Below, piece after piece: positions 21,748 to 30,671 of a stretch of DNA of 64,000 bases. The DNA is taken from contig NZ_JANCLU010000021.1 in assembly GCF_024294805.1 (NCBI RefSeq), positions 1-64,000 of the forward strand. Reading direction: 5' to 3'. Source of the stretch: Alsobacter ponti. GTDB lineage: Bacteria > Pseudomonadota > Alphaproteobacteria > Rhizobiales > Beijerinckiaceae. The notes under the pieces are model-generated. The model was given only the letters and a program-made list of their open reading frames with translations. It ran no database searches and was not told the origin of the DNA. The position numbers were made by a program, and so were the translations under genes. How positions within the stretch are numbered: position 1 is the stretch's first letter; the number at the start of each line of letters is the position of its first letter.

Positions 21748-23193
21748 TTACGGGCGCGGGATGGGTTCGGCCGCAGCGGCGGCCAGCGGCGTCGCGCGGT
21801 CCGTCCGCGCGGCCGGCGCGGACTCGGCCGCGTGCCGCGCCTCCGGGAAGGTCATCACCACGCGCAGGCCCGGGCGGTTGTCCTCCAGCGAAAGGTCGAC
21901 GTGGTGCAGTTCGGCCACGGCGGCGACGAGGCTGAGGCCCAGCCCGTTGCCGGGCGCGCCCCGACTGCGCTCGAGCCTGTAGAAGCGGCGCAGCACGTTG
22001 GCGCGCTCGGCTTCCGGGATGCCGGGCCCGTCGTCGGACACCTCGCCGACGGCGAGCCGCCCGTGCTCGGTGAGCGTGACGCGAATCGAGGCTCCCTGGG
22101 GCGCGTGGTGCAGCGCGTTCTCCAGCAGGTTCGCCAGCATCTGCGTCAGCAGCTCGCGGTCCCCGGAGATGTCGATACCCGCCTCGATGGCGCTGGTGAG
22201 CGTCTGGCCCTTGTCCTCGGCGGCGGGGGCGTAGGCCTCGGCGACGGTGGCGAACACCGCCGACAGGTTCACGCGCCGGAAGCCCTGCAGGCGCGCGCCG
22301 CTCTCGATCTGGGCGATGCGCAGAAGCGCCGAGAAGGTCGCCAGGATGGCGTCGATCTCCTCCAGCGCCGCCTCGTATTCGGAGACGTCGCCGTTTTCGC
22401 CGCTGACCCGGTCACGCGCCGCCTCCAGCCGCTGCCGCAGCCGCGCCAGCGGCGTGCGCAGGTCGTGCGCGATGTCGGTCGAGACCTGCCGCAGCCCGTC
22501 CATCAGGGTCTGGATCCGGGCGAGCATGGCGTTGAGGTTCTCGGCGAGCGTGTCGAGCTCGTCGAACGAGCCCGTGATCGGGATGCGCTCGGACAGATTG
22601 CCCGCGACGATGTTCGCCGTGGTGCGGTTGATCGCCTCGACGCGCCGCAGGAAGCCGAGGCTCATCAGCATGCCGCCGCCGATGGCGAGCGCCATGGCGA
22701 AGCTCATCGCGGTGAAGAAGGTCTCGCGCAGCCGCTGGTCGAAGTCGAGGAACTGCGCGAGGTTGCGCCCGGCGAATAGGATGCGCCCGTCCTCCAGTTC
22801 GACGCCGACAAAGCGGCCACGCGTGTAGGGGGGCGGGGGACGGCCCTCGGTGACCGTGACGTCATGCTCGAAGCGCCCCGCTGAGTGCGGCAGCGTCGCG
22901 ATGTTTCCCGCGATCCAGGAGCCGTCGCTTCCCTGAAGCAGGTAATAGGTTCCCGGGTTGGCCGACGCCGCGCGGTTCCTCACGGCGCGGACCAGCACGT
23001 CGGCGTCCTCGGGTTCGTGGAGATGGGAGAGGCCCAGCAGCTCGGCTGTGATGGCCTCGTTGATCTGCCCCTCGGCGAACTGCAGGATGCGCCAATAGAG
23101 CAGGCCGAACAGGGCGAAGGCGGAGACGGCGAAAATCAGCGCGTAGAGCAGCGCAAGACGGAACGAGACCGTGCCTGCGAAGCGCGGCTTCAC
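21748..23193 (-). CDS. sensor histidine kinase of an OmpR-type two-component system
   Basis: A membrane sensor kinase of 481 residues. An N-terminal helix (LALLYALIFAVSAFALFGLLYW) and a second near residues 170-195 bracket a periplasmic sensor region. Then come a HAMP linker (INRTTANIVAGNLSERIPITGS), a HisKA domain with the phospho-acceptor in DIAHDLRTPLARLRQRLE, and an HATPase domain with NLLENALHHAP, DDGPGIPEAER and GNGLGLSLVAAVAELHH. The GTG at 23193 overlaps the regulator stop (GTGA). The C terminus carries a loose Ala/Arg tail after the ATPase domain. The signal sensed is unknown. Confidence 0.92.
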   Translation of the reverse strand: MKPRFAGTVSFRLALLYALIFAVSAFALFGLLYWRILQFAEGQINEAITAELLGLSHLHEPEDADVLVRAVRNRAASANPGTYYLLQGSDGSWIAGNIATLPHSAGRFEHDVTVTEGRPPPPYTRGRFVGVELEDGRILFAGRNLAQFLDFDQRLRETFFTAMSFAMALAIGGGMLMSLGFLRRVEAINRTTANIVAGNLSERIPITGSFDELDTLAENLNAMLARIQTLMDGLRQVSTDIAHDLRTPLARLRQRLEAARDRVSGENGDVSEYEAALEEIDAILATFSALLRIAQIESGARLQGFRRVNLSAVFATVAEAYAPAAEDKGQTLTSAIEAGIDISGDRELLTQMLANLLENALHHAPQGASIRVTLTEHGRLAVGEVSDDGPGIPEAERANVLRRFYRLERSRGAPGNGLGLSLVAAVAELHHVDLSLEDNRPGLRVVMTFPEARHAAESAPAARTDRATPLAAAAAEPIPRP

Positions 23194-23858
23194 CGCAGCA
23201 TGTACCCGGCGCCGCGGACCGTGTGGATCATCGAGGTCGGAAAGCCCTTGTCGACCTTGCTGCGCAAGCGGCTGACATGCGTCTCGACGATGTTGGTCTG
23301 CGGGTCGAAATGGAAGTCCCACACGTTTTCAAGCAGCATGGTGCGCGTCACCACCTGTCCGGCGCATCGCATGAGGTATTCGAGAAGCTGGAACTCGCGC
23401 GGCTGCAGCTCGATGCGCTGGCCGCCGCGCGTCGCCGTGCGCTTGATGAGGTCGAGCTCGAGGTCGCCGACCCGCAGGATGGTGGTGGCCGCCGCCGGGC
23501 CGCCGCGCCGCCCCAGCGCGCCAATGCGCGCCGCCAGCTCGGGCAGGGCGAACGGCTTGACGAGGTAGTCGTCGCCGCCGGCCTCCAGGCCCTCCACCCG
23601 GTCGTCGATGCCGCTCATCGTGGTCAGGAACAGCACCGGCGTGCGGATGCCGCCGGCGCGCAGCCGGCGCACGAGCTCGAGCCCGTCGAGTTCGGGGAGC
23701 ATGCGGTCGACGATCAGCACCTCGTGCTGCTGCCGCTGGGCTTCCTCCAGCCCCGCCTTTCCGCCGGCGACGCGGTCGACGCTGTGGCCGGCCGAGCGCA
23801 AGCCCGCCGCGACATATTGCGCCATCGCCTCGTCATCCTCGATGAGGAGCAGCTTCAC
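23190..23858 (-). CDS. OmpR/PhoB-family response regulator
   Basis: A 222-residue two-domain regulator partnered with the adjacent kinase. The receiver domain begins MKLLLIEDDEAMAQYVAAGL (GTG start) and holds the phospho-acceptor Asp in LIVDRMLPELDGL, with the conserved Thr in VLFLTTMSG and Lys in DDYLVKPFALPEL. The C-terminal winged-helix domain has ELQPREFQLLEYLMRCAGQVVTRTMLLENVW and ETHVSRLRSKVDKG. The GTG at 23858 has GGGGGACG upstream. An in-frame upstream extension has no family similarity. It probably autoregulates the two-gene operon (inference). Confidence 0.93.
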   Translation of the reverse strand: MKLLLIEDDEAMAQYVAAGLRSAGHSVDRVAGGKAGLEEAQRQQHEVLIVDRMLPELDGLELVRRLRAGGIRTPVLFLTTMSGIDDRVEGLEAGGDDYLVKPFALPELAARIGALGRRGGPAAATTILRVGDLELDLIKRTATRGGQRIELQPREFQLLEYLMRCAGQVVTRTMLLENVWDFHFDPQTNIVETHVSRLRSKVDKGFPTSMIHTVRGAGYMLR

Positions 23859-24016
23859 TGGCACGTCCCCCACTGGTCCGCCTGACCTGTAGCACGGCGG
23901 AAAATCGCTGCAACCGCCGGGATGCGCCCGCGCGCGCATTCGGCGAATTCACGATAAACGGAACCGGTGAATGTTTTCGTGCTGGATCGCGGCCGACGAA
24001 TCTGGCGTGTCGAGGA

Positions 24017-24523
24017 ATGGTCTTGCATCGCGTTTCGTCCCGTTTCGCCGTCGCCGCGCTGGCGATCGTCGCCGCTTCCGCCACCGCTTCGGCCCGCGCC
24101 GCCGACGCGGTCGACCCCGCCGTGGAGGTCGCCGTCGGGAAGGGACGATGCATCGAGGCGCAGGTGGCAGACAAGCCCGTCGCGTGCGTCGCCAACCCGG
24201 GCGTCATCCGCGTCCTGTATCGCAGCGGGCGCTCGGTGATCCTGCTGGGGCTGGCCGGAAAGGCCGCCATCGCCTTCGTGGCCGAGCCGGACGCCGCCGC
24301 CAACGCGAGCGAAAGCGTGCTCGACATCACCCGCGTGCGCGTCGGCCGCGACGGTTCGGCCCCGCCCGTGCCTGTCACCGGGACATGCCGCCTGACCTGG
24401 TCCGCCGACCGCGCCGCGTGGCGCGATGTCGCATGCGACGCGGCCGACGCCAAGGGCCGGCGCTACGTTCTGCGCTTCGAGCCGTCCGGCCCGCTGGAGA
24501 TCGAACGCGAGGCGCGCCCCTAG
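24017..24523 (+). CDS. hypothetical exported protein
   Basis: I do not recognise this 168-residue protein. It starts with a classical signal peptide (MVLHRVSSRFAVAALAIVAASATASARA, cleavage expected after ARA near residue 28). The mature part has two closely spaced cysteines (GRCIEAQVADKPVACVAN) and a second pair (TGTCRLTWSADRAAWRDVACDA), so two disulfides are possible in the periplasm. The body alternates short beta strands and suggests a small beta-sandwich. It is divergent from the two-component operon, with 158 bases between starts, so it could be a target of that system (inference). Confidence 0.65.
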   Translation: MVLHRVSSRFAVAALAIVAASATASARAADAVDPAVEVAVGKGRCIEAQVADKPVACVANPGVIRVLYRSGRSVILLGLAGKAAIAFVAEPDAAANASESVLDITRVRVGRDGSAPPVPVTGTCRLTWSADRAAWRDVACDAADAKGRRYVLRFEPSGPLEIEREARP

Positions 24524-24576
24524 TCGCGATCCGGCAACGCGGGCGTCCGCTCCTGGCGATCCTTAGGCCCGCGCTC

Positions 24577-24610
24577 GATGCGCGGGTGAAGCCGATGCGC
24601 GGGTGAAGCC
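24577..24610. repeat. perfect tandem duplication of 17 bp
   Basis: GATGCGCGGGTGAAGCC occurs twice back to back in the gap between a hypothetical gene and rpsD. It looks like a small slippage duplication; no function is evident. Confidence 0.8.
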
Positions 24611-24656
24611 ATCCGGAAAGAGCGGGCGCGCCGGAGGCGATACCCCCAATAACGAA

Positions 24657-24683
24657 ACAGCCGCGCCCGGGGGGCGCGGCTGT
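24657..24683 (-). terminator. probable terminator of rpsD
   Basis: A perfect 12-bp stem (ACAGCCGCGCCC / GGGCGCGGCTGT) with a 3-base loop is followed on the minus strand by TTCGTTATT. The T-run is weak, but the position, 36 bases past the rpsD stop, fits. Confidence 0.65.
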
Positions 24684-24719
24684 CGAAAGTCCGTCGGATG
24701 GCGCCGGAGCGCCGCCGGA

Positions 24720-25337
24720 TCAGCGCGAGTAGAACTCGACGACCAGGTTCGGCTCCATCTGCACCGCGTACGGAACCTCGGCCAGGCCGGGCACGCGGGC
24801 GAGCTTGGCGGTCATCTTGGAGTGGTCGACCTCGATGTAGTCCGGCACGTCCCGCTCGGCGAGCTGCGAGGCCTCGAGCACGATGGCCAGCTGCTTGGAG
24901 GCGTCCTTCACCTCGACGACGTCGCCCGGCTTCACCTGATAGGAGGCGATGTTGACGCGGCGGCCATTGACCTTGACGTGGCCGTGGTTGACGAACTGGC
25001 GCGCCGCGAACGGCGTGGCCACGAACTTCGAACGATAGACCACGGCGTCCAGGCGGCGCTCGAGCAGGCCGATCAGGTTCTCGCCGCTGTCGCCCTTCAT
25101 GCGAATGGCTTCGGCGTAGTACTTGCGGAACTGCTTCTCGGAAATGTTGCCGTAGTAGCCCTTCAGCTTCTGCTTGGCGCGCAGCTGCGTGCCGAAGTCG
25201 GAGAGCTTGCCCTTGCGGCGCTGGCCGTGCTGGCCGGGGCCGTACTCGCGGCGGTTGACGGGGCTCTTCGGGCGGCCCCAGATGTTCTGGCCAAGTCGGC
25301 GGTCGATCTTGTACTTGGCTTCTGCGCGCTTCGTCAT
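24720..25337 (-). CDS. rpsD: 30S ribosomal protein S4
   Basis: S4 nucleates assembly of the 30S body by binding the 5' domain of 16S rRNA. The 205-residue product has the expected start ([20 protein letters not shown]), the [15 protein letters not shown] stretch, an S4 RNA-binding domain ([21 protein letters not shown], then [20 protein letters not shown]) and the C-terminal [18 protein letters not shown]. Unlike in E. coli it is a solitary gene outside the alpha operon, as is normal in alphaproteobacteria. It has its own terminator. Confidence 0.98.
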   Translation of the reverse strand: MTKRAEAKYKIDRRLGQNIWGRPKSPVNRREYGPGQHGQRRKGKLSDFGTQLRAKQKLKGYYGNISEKQFRKYYAEAIRMKGDSGENLIGLLERRLDAVVYRSKFVATPFAARQFVNHGHVKVNGRRVNIASYQVKPGDVVEVKDASKQLAIVLEASQLAERDVPDYIEVDHSKMTAKLARVPGLAEVPYAVQMEPNLVVEFYSR

Positions 25338-25527
25338 CGCGGTTCCTCTCGAGAAATGAAGATGTCGAGGAACGCGCCCTCCTGTGCCCGTTTCGGGGCC
25401 GACAGGTTCCGGACGGCGAAGTCCGGCACCACGGGTGCGTCAAACGATCACGCGGGCCCGTGAAGGCCCGCGCTGCGGATGCGTCTAGAGGATGCGGCCG
25501 CGCCTGTCAACGCCGGCCCGGCGGGAG

Positions 25528-26340
25528 TCACATGGCCAGCGGCATCGGCTCCGCGTGGACGCAGGGCAGGCCGAAATCGGCCAGGGCCCGGGCCAGCGGC
25601 GGCGTGACGCCGTGCCCGCCGGTGAACACGGCCTGGGCCTCCTCGTCGCCCTCGTGGCCGAGCAGCGGCCCGCCGATGAGCTGCACCACCCGGCGCGCGA
25701 TGGCGGGGGCGGGATCGAGCCAGGCCACGGGCCACGGCGCGAGGCGGCGGAAGGCGTCGAGCAGCAGCGGATAATGGGTGCAGCCCAGCACGACGACGTC
25801 GGTGCGCGGCTCGCCTTCCGGGAAGCAGGGGGCGATCTCGGCCGCGATGTCGGCGTCGGCGACCGGTTCGCCGCGCAGGCAGGCCTCGGCGAGGCCCGCG
25901 AGCCGCGTCGAACCGACCAGCGTGACCCGGCAATCGCCCGCGAAGGAGCGGATCAGCTCCTGCGTATAGTCGCGCTTCACCGTGCCCGGCGTCGCCAGCA
26001 CGGCGACGTGGCGGGTGCGCGACTGCTCGGCCGCCGGCTTGATCGCCGGCACGGTGCCGACGAAGGGGATGGGGAAGCGCGCGCGCAGTGCCGGAAGAAC
26101 CAGCGTCGAGGCGGTGTTGCAGGCGATGACGACGATGTCGGGGCGGTGCAGCGCGACGAGCCGGTCCATCACCGAGCAGACCCGCGCCACCAGCGCCGCC
26201 TCGTCGAGCCGCCCATAGGGAAAAGCGGCGTCGTCGGCGGCGTAGACATAGCGCGCGTCCGGGCGCGCCCGCACGACCTCGCGAAAGACGGTGAGGCCGC
26301 CGAGGCCGGAATCGAAGACGAGGATGGTGGGCGCGCGCAT
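25528..26340 (-). CDS. murI: glutamate racemase
   Basis: MurI makes D-glutamate for peptidoglycan. The 270-residue protein has both catalytic cysteines, Cys74 in ACNTAST and Cys187 in LGCTHYPLL, along with [14 protein letters not shown] (Asp10) and AFPYGRL. I chose the ATG at 26340; an ATG 18 codons upstream gives MSVDLLAG with no family similarity and no Shine-Dalgarno. It lies in the cytosol. It is divergent from ccdA with a 275-base gap between starts. Confidence 0.94.
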   Translation of the reverse strand: MRAPTILVFDSGLGGLTVFREVVRARPDARYVYAADDAAFPYGRLDEAALVARVCSVMDRLVALHRPDIVVIACNTASTLVLPALRARFPIPFVGTVPAIKPAAEQSRTRHVAVLATPGTVKRDYTQELIRSFAGDCRVTLVGSTRLAGLAEACLRGEPVADADIAAEIAPCFPEGEPRTDVVVLGCTHYPLLLDAFRRLAPWPVAWLDPAPAIARRVVQLIGGPLLGHEGDEEAQAVFTGGHGVTPPLARALADFGLPCVHAEPMPLAM

Positions 26341-26615
26341 GGTCAGGACCGCACCCGCCTCATAAACCGTTCCCGCGAGAAGATCGACGCTCATGTGAGG
26401 CGCTCTGGTCGCCCGCCCAGGCGTCCAGAGCAGCACGGGATCGGTAAAGATTTCATGATCGGCGCAATCTTTCCTTGAGGCGGGCGGGTCGGGCCCGCTT
26501 CGCGCGCGGCTCTTCACCGGCGTGTCGCCCATTCGTGATCCGGATTCCGGCCGGAGCGCCATCCCGGCCCACGAACCGGTTTCCCCTTCGCCGGGCGATG
26601 CTCTAGAACCGCGCC

Positions 26616-27344
26616 ATGAGCGACGTTTCCCTGACCGCCGCGGTGCTCGCGGGCATTTTGAGCTTCCTGAGCCCGTGCGTGCTGCCCCTGGTGCCGCCCT
26701 ATCTGTGCTTCCTCGCGGGCACGACCATCGAGGAGTTCGTCGAGGGCGGCGAGCGGCGGGCGCGGCGGGACATCCTGCTCGTCGCCGTGCTGTTCGTGCT
26801 CGGCTTTTCGACCGTCTTCGTGCTGCTGGGCGCCACCGCGTCGGTGCTGGGCCAGACGATCCGGCAATATCTCGACACGCTGTCCCTGCTCGCCGGCATC
26901 ACCATCATCGTGATGGGACTGCACTTCCTGGGCGTGTTCCGGGTCCGCATGTTCTATCGCGAGGCGCGGCTGCGGGTCGAAAAGCCGGTCGGCCTGTGGG
27001 GGGCCTACGTCATGGGGCTCGCCTTCGCCTTTGGCTGGACGCCGTGCATCGGCCCGATCCTGGCGGCGATCCTGGCGGTGGCGGGCTCGGAGGACACGGT
27101 TGCGCGCGGCGCGACGCTGCTGGCCGCCTATTCGGCCGGGCTCGGCATCCCCTTCCTGGGCGCGGCGCTGGCGCTGGAGCCGTTCACCGGGTTCATGCGG
27201 CGCTTCCGCAAGAGAATGGGCTATGTCGAGAAGGCCATGGGCGCGCTGCTCGTCGCCACCGGGGTGGCCTTCCTCACCGGCTCGTTCACGCAGCTGTCGT
27301 TCTGGCTGCTCGAGACGTTCCCGATCCTGGGCCGCCTGGGCTGA
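26616..27344 (+). CDS. ccdA: cytochrome c biogenesis/thiol-disulfide transporter CcdA
   Basis: CcdA passes reducing equivalents from cytosolic thioredoxin across the membrane to periplasmic partners for haem attachment to apocytochrome c. The 242-residue protein has six hydrophobic helices and the redox pair Cys21 ([19 protein letters not shown]) and Cys144 ([17 protein letters not shown]), each in its usual Pro-rich context. A third cysteine at residue 31 is also common in the family. No thioredoxin-like partner gene is adjacent. Confidence 0.93.
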   Translation: MSDVSLTAAVLAGILSFLSPCVLPLVPPYLCFLAGTTIEEFVEGGERRARRDILLVAVLFVLGFSTVFVLLGATASVLGQTIRQYLDTLSLLAGITIIVMGLHFLGVFRVRMFYREARLRVEKPVGLWGAYVMGLAFAFGWTPCIGPILAAILAVAGSEDTVARGATLLAAYSAGLGIPFLGAALALEPFTGFMRRFRKRMGYVEKAMGALLVATGVAFLTGSFTQLSFWLLETFPILGRLG

Positions 27345-27360
27345 GGACGGAGCCTCGGGC

Positions 27361-27732
27361 TCAGCGCGGCGATCCGGTGATGACCGGGTCCACGCCGGTG
27401 TTGCGGGCCGACTGTAGCGCGCCGTTGCGGAACGTGACCTGCAGCCGCTTGTCGCCATCCTCGAACCAGTAGACCTCGGTCTTGCCGCCGAGCATCTCGA
27501 ACGACGAAATGCGCTTGCCTTGGCATCCCGTGGCGCGGACGAAGGCGTCGTACTTCGCGCCCTTGCCGGCCGCGGCCACGGCCTTGTCGCTCAGCGTGCA
27601 GCCGGCCTGCGCGGCGGCCGGCGACAAGGGGAGGACAAAAGCGGCGAGCACGAAGGCGGCGAGGACGAAGGCTGGCATGACCGAGGCTGTCAGCCGGTGT
27701 GGCGTGTCGCTGAGATGCCGCGCGGTGACCAT
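27361..27732 (-). CDS. hypothetical exported protein with repeat-built signal peptide
   Basis: No family recognised. The 123-residue product has a signal peptide whose core is AFVLAAFVLAAFVLPLS, ending at AAA-QAGC. A mature domain of about 80 residues follows, with two cysteines (AGCTLSDKAV and ATGCQGKRIS) that may form a disulfide. The pattern of YWFEDGDKRLQVTFRNG suggests a small beta-rich periplasmic domain. An alternative ATG at 27678 would start directly at MPAFVLAAF and gives a better-shaped signal peptide. It is convergent with ccdA, with 16 bases between stops. Confidence 0.62.
   Translation of the reverse strand: MVTARHLSDTPHRLTASVMPAFVLAAFVLAAFVLPLSPAAAQAGCTLSDKAVAAAGKGAKYDAFVRATGCQGKRISSFEMLGGKTEVYWFEDGDKRLQVTFRNGALQSARNTGVDPVITGSPR
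27631..27675. repeat. imperfect 15-bp repeats encoding signal-peptide core
   Basis: Three units of about 15 bp (GAGSACRAARGCGGC) lie in tandem and encode the AFVLA repeats of the gene at 27361-27732. Confidence 0.7.
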
Positions 27733-27888
27733 GGCTCCTCCGGTGTCCGGGGGCAGTGTTCACGATGCATCAAGGTTAAGCACGCGCGGCCGGGCGCGCC
27801 AGAAACTCAGGGTTGAGCTGTCCGGATGGTTAACGGAACGTCTGTCGCGGTGAAGCCCGGGGCGGACAAGGGCGCGGCCGTCGCGGGA

Positions 27889-28893
27889 TCAGGCGACTTC
27901 GCGTCCGCGCCGGCCGGTGCGCGCCCGGCCCGCCGACTGTTTGCTTCGGGTGATCGGGCCCAAGGTCGCCTCCACGGCCTCAAAGGTCGGGCGGGGCAGG
28001 GACGCGCCGGCGTCGATCGCCTTGCGCATGGCGGCGATGTGGGCGGGCGAGGTTCCGCAGCAGCCGCCGATGATGCGCGCTCCGGCCGCCCGTGCGAGGC
28101 AGGCATAGTGCCCCATCAGCTCCGGCGTGCCGCCGTAGTGGACGCTGTCGCCGACCCACTGCGGAATGCCGCAATTGCCCTTGGCGACGAGGACGTCGCC
28201 GGGCGCCGCCTCGCTCATCGACAGCACCGAGGCGACGAGGTCGCCGGGGCCGATGCCGCAATTGGCGCCGTAGGCGACGGGCTTGACGACCAGCCGCTCG
28301 ACCAGCTCGGTGAGGCCTTCGGGCGTCAGGCCCATCATGGTGCGGCCGGCCGTGTCGAAGCTGGCGGTGAAGACGTAGGGTAGCCCGGCGGCGATGGCCC
28401 CGCGCGCGGCGGCCTCGAGCTCCTCCGGGGCCGACATGGTCTCGATCCAGGCGACGTCCGCGCCGCCCTCCTTCAGCCCGCGCGCCTGCTCGGCGAAGGC
28501 CTCGATGGCGGCGTCCATGGTCAGCGCGCCGAGCGGGGTGAAGAGCTCGCCGGTCGGGCCCATCGAGCCAGCCGTGACGACCGGACGGCCGGCGGCGTCG
28601 GCCACCTTGCGCGCCAGCGACGCGGCGAGGCGGTTCAGCTCGTGCGTGCGATCCTGCAGGCCATGCAGCTTGAGCCGGTAGCGGTTCGCGCCGAAGCTGT
28701 TGGTGAGGATGATATCGGCGCCGGCCTCGACGAAGCGGCGGTGCAGTTCCGCCACCTTCTCCGGATGCTCGGTCAGCCACGCTTCGGGCGCTTCGCCGGA
28801 GGCGAGGCCCATGTCGAAGTAGTTGGTGCCGGTCGCGCCATCGGCGAGAAGGACGCGGCGTTCCGCGAGAAGGCGGGAGAGCAGGTCCGACAC
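27889..28893 (-). CDS. bmt: homocysteine S-methyltransferase, betaine-homocysteine methyltransferase type
   Basis: This enzyme family moves a methyl group from a donor such as glycine betaine to homocysteine to make methionine. The 334-residue barrel begins LLADGATGTNYFDMGLASG. It has the Zn ligands expected of the family: a cysteine in GANCGIGPGD and the CysCys pair in IIGGCCGTSPAHIAAMR. TNSFGANRYRL is also diagnostic. The GTG at 28893 has AAGGAG eight bases upstream and gives the standard N terminus; longer frames do not. The exact methyl donor is inferred from similarity to rhizobial Bmt. The C terminus is a short basic tail. Confidence 0.85.
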   Translation of the reverse strand: MSDLLSRLLAERRVLLADGATGTNYFDMGLASGEAPEAWLTEHPEKVAELHRRFVEAGADIILTNSFGANRYRLKLHGLQDRTHELNRLAASLARKVADAAGRPVVTAGSMGPTGELFTPLGALTMDAAIEAFAEQARGLKEGGADVAWIETMSAPEELEAAARGAIAAGLPYVFTASFDTAGRTMMGLTPEGLTELVERLVVKPVAYGANCGIGPGDLVASVLSMSEAAPGDVLVAKGNCGIPQWVGDSVHYGGTPELMGHYACLARAAGARIIGGCCGTSPAHIAAMRKAIDAGASLPRPTFEAVEATLGPITRSKQSAGRARTGRRGREVA

Positions 28894-29010
28894 GGGGTAA
28901 TCTCCTTCGCGCGCCGCTGCGTCGGCGCGGGCCTCCATTAGCACCGTCGGCCCGTTTGTCAAAACGGACGATCGTCCAACATGCGGAACGCGTGGGCCGC
29001 GCGCAACGAA

Positions 29011-29035
29011 AAGGGCGCCCGCGAGGGGCGCCCTT
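29011..29035 (-). terminator. rho-independent terminator of the livK-like gene
   Basis: A perfect 9-bp stem (AAGGGCGCC / GGCGCCCTT) with a 7-base loop is followed by TTCGTT on the minus strand, 24 bases past the stop. Confidence 0.75.
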
Positions 29036-29059
29036 CCCGGTTCGTGCCTGCGTCGGAGC

Positions 29060-30175
29060 TTATTGCTCGACGTAGGTGATCTTGCCGGCCGCGTCCTTCT
29101 TCCAGACATACATGGTGTAGTCCGGACGGGTGATGTCGCCCTTCTTGTCGAAGGAGATGTCGCCGATGACGGTCTTGAACGGCTTGCCCGAGTGCATGAC
29201 CTCGGCCATCTTCTTGGGGTCGACCGACTTGGCCATCTCGGCGGCCTGCGCGAGGATCTGCACCGCGGCGTAGCTGTAGAGCGTGTACGCCTCCGGGTTA
29301 AACTTCTTCTCCTCGAACTTCTTCGTGATTTCCTTGGCCTCCGGGCGCTTGCGCGGGTCCGGCGGGAAGGTCATCAGCGTGCCCTCGACGCCGGGGCCGC
29401 CGATCGTCGCGAACTCGTCGGAGGTGATGCCGTCGCCGGACATCAGCACGGCCTTGACGCCCTGGTCGCGCATCTGGCGCACGATCAGGCCGCCTTCGGT
29501 GTGCAGGCCGCCCCAGTAGACGACCTCGGCGCCGGAGGACTTGATCTTCGACACCAGGGCCGAATAGTCCTTCTCGCCGGTGTTCACGCCTTCGTACAGG
29601 ACTTCCTTCACGCCCTTGGCGTTCATCGCCTTCTTGGTCTCGTCGGCGAGGCCCTGGCCGTAGGTCGTCTTGTCGTGGACGACGGCGACCTTCTTGCCCT
29701 TCAGGTGCTTGACGATGTAGTCGGCGGCCACCGCGCCCTGCTGGTCGTCACGACCGCAGGTACGGAACACGTTCCACATGCCCTTCTCGGTGATCTTCGG
29801 GTTGGTGGCCGAAGGGGTCACCATGATCATCCCGTTCTCCTGGTAGACGTCGGAGGCGGGGTTGGTGACGCCGGAGTTGAAGTGGCCGACCACCCACTTG
29901 ACGCCGTCGCCGACGAACTTGTTCGCCACCGAGACGCCCTGCTTGGGATCGGAGACGTCGTCGCCGACGCTCACCGAGATCTTCTGGCCCATCACGCCGC
30001 CCTTGGCGTTGATGTCCTCGACGGCCTGTTCGACGCCGTTCTTGAGCTGCGCGCCGAACGCGGCGTTCGGCCCGGTGATCGGGCCGGCGACGCCGAGCTT
30101 GATCTGGGCGTTGGCGACGCCAGACAGCGCGAGCACCGCGCCGAGCGCGATTCCGGTCATCAGCAGTTTTTTCAT
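29060..30175 (-). CDS. livK: branched-chain amino-acid type ABC transporter substrate-binding protein
   Basis: Periplasmic binding protein of a LIV-type importer. The 371-residue product has a Sec signal peptide (MKKLLMTGIALGAVLALSGVANA, cleaved near residue 23) and a type I periplasmic-binding fold. The sequence has IKLGVAGPITGPNAAFGAQLKNGVEQAVEDIN, MVTPSATNP and DKTTYGQGLADE, typical of LivK. It closes the liv gene block, 125 bases after the DUF6867-like gene, and may also be transcribed from its own promoter to give excess binding protein. Branched-chain or other neutral amino acids are the likely cargo, but LivK-like proteins vary in ligand. Confidence 0.92.
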   Translation of the reverse strand: MKKLLMTGIALGAVLALSGVANAQIKLGVAGPITGPNAAFGAQLKNGVEQAVEDINAKGGVMGQKISVSVGDDVSDPKQGVSVANKFVGDGVKWVVGHFNSGVTNPASDVYQENGMIMVTPSATNPKITEKGMWNVFRTCGRDDQQGAVAADYIVKHLKGKKVAVVHDKTTYGQGLADETKKAMNAKGVKEVLYEGVNTGEKDYSALVSKIKSSGAEVVYWGGLHTEGGLIVRQMRDQGVKAVLMSGDGITSDEFATIGGPGVEGTLMTFPPDPRKRPEAKEITKKFEEKKFNPEAYTLYSYAAVQILAQAAEMAKSVDPKKMAEVMHSGKPFKTVIGDISFDKKGDITRPDYTMYVWKKDAAGKITYVEQ

Positions 30176-30300
30176 GCGGTTCCCCTCTTCAAATAGATCC
30201 CGATCGGGACCCGGCCTAGCCGAGCGATCCGGTCAAGGGCGGATGATTGCGCCTTTTGAAACCGGTGTCACTCGAAAAGCTTTTTGTTTTCCAACCCGTT

Positions 30301-30657
30301 TCAGGCGTTTCCAGAGCGCTCGCGCCAGGAGAACGGGCCGGTGCGTTCGTAGAGCCAGCGGTACTGGGTCGCCATCTGCGCCGCCCGCCGGTGCTGGAAG
30401 CCGGCGAAGCCCAGCGCGAGCAGGATGACGGTGTCGACCGTGTAGTATTGCGCCGTGAAGAGCTGGCCGCCCATCAGGGCGAAGTGCAGGAAGCGCACCG
30501 CGCAGCCGAGCACCAGCATGTAGGGCACGACCTGCCAGGCCGGCCGCCACGTCTGGGCGATGGAGCGCCCCGTCTGCCACGCCGCCGCCCCGCCCAGGAT
30601 CACGGAGATCACCAGGAACGGCAGGATCCAGTCTTCCTCGTAGAGAATGCCATGCAT
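30301..30657 (-). CDS. DUF6867-like small membrane protein of the liv operon
   Basis: A 118-residue protein with about three hydrophobic helices (ILPFLVISVILGGAAAW, VVPYMLVLGCAVRFLHFAL, VDTVILLALGFAGF). It resembles a small membrane protein found inside liv operons of Hyphomicrobiales, classed as DUF6867 as far as I recall. The N terminus has YEEDWILPF, and the C terminus has QYRWLYERTGPFSWRER. It lies 14 bases downstream of livF, so it is surely co-transcribed. Its role is unknown; a helper of the importer or an unrelated passenger are both possible. Confidence 0.75.
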   Translation of the reverse strand: MHGILYEEDWILPFLVISVILGGAAAWQTGRSIAQTWRPAWQVVPYMLVLGCAVRFLHFALMGGQLFTAQYYTVDTVILLALGFAGFQHRRAAQMATQYRWLYERTGPFSWRERSGNA

Positions 30658-30671
30658 CGTCGCCGTCCCGA

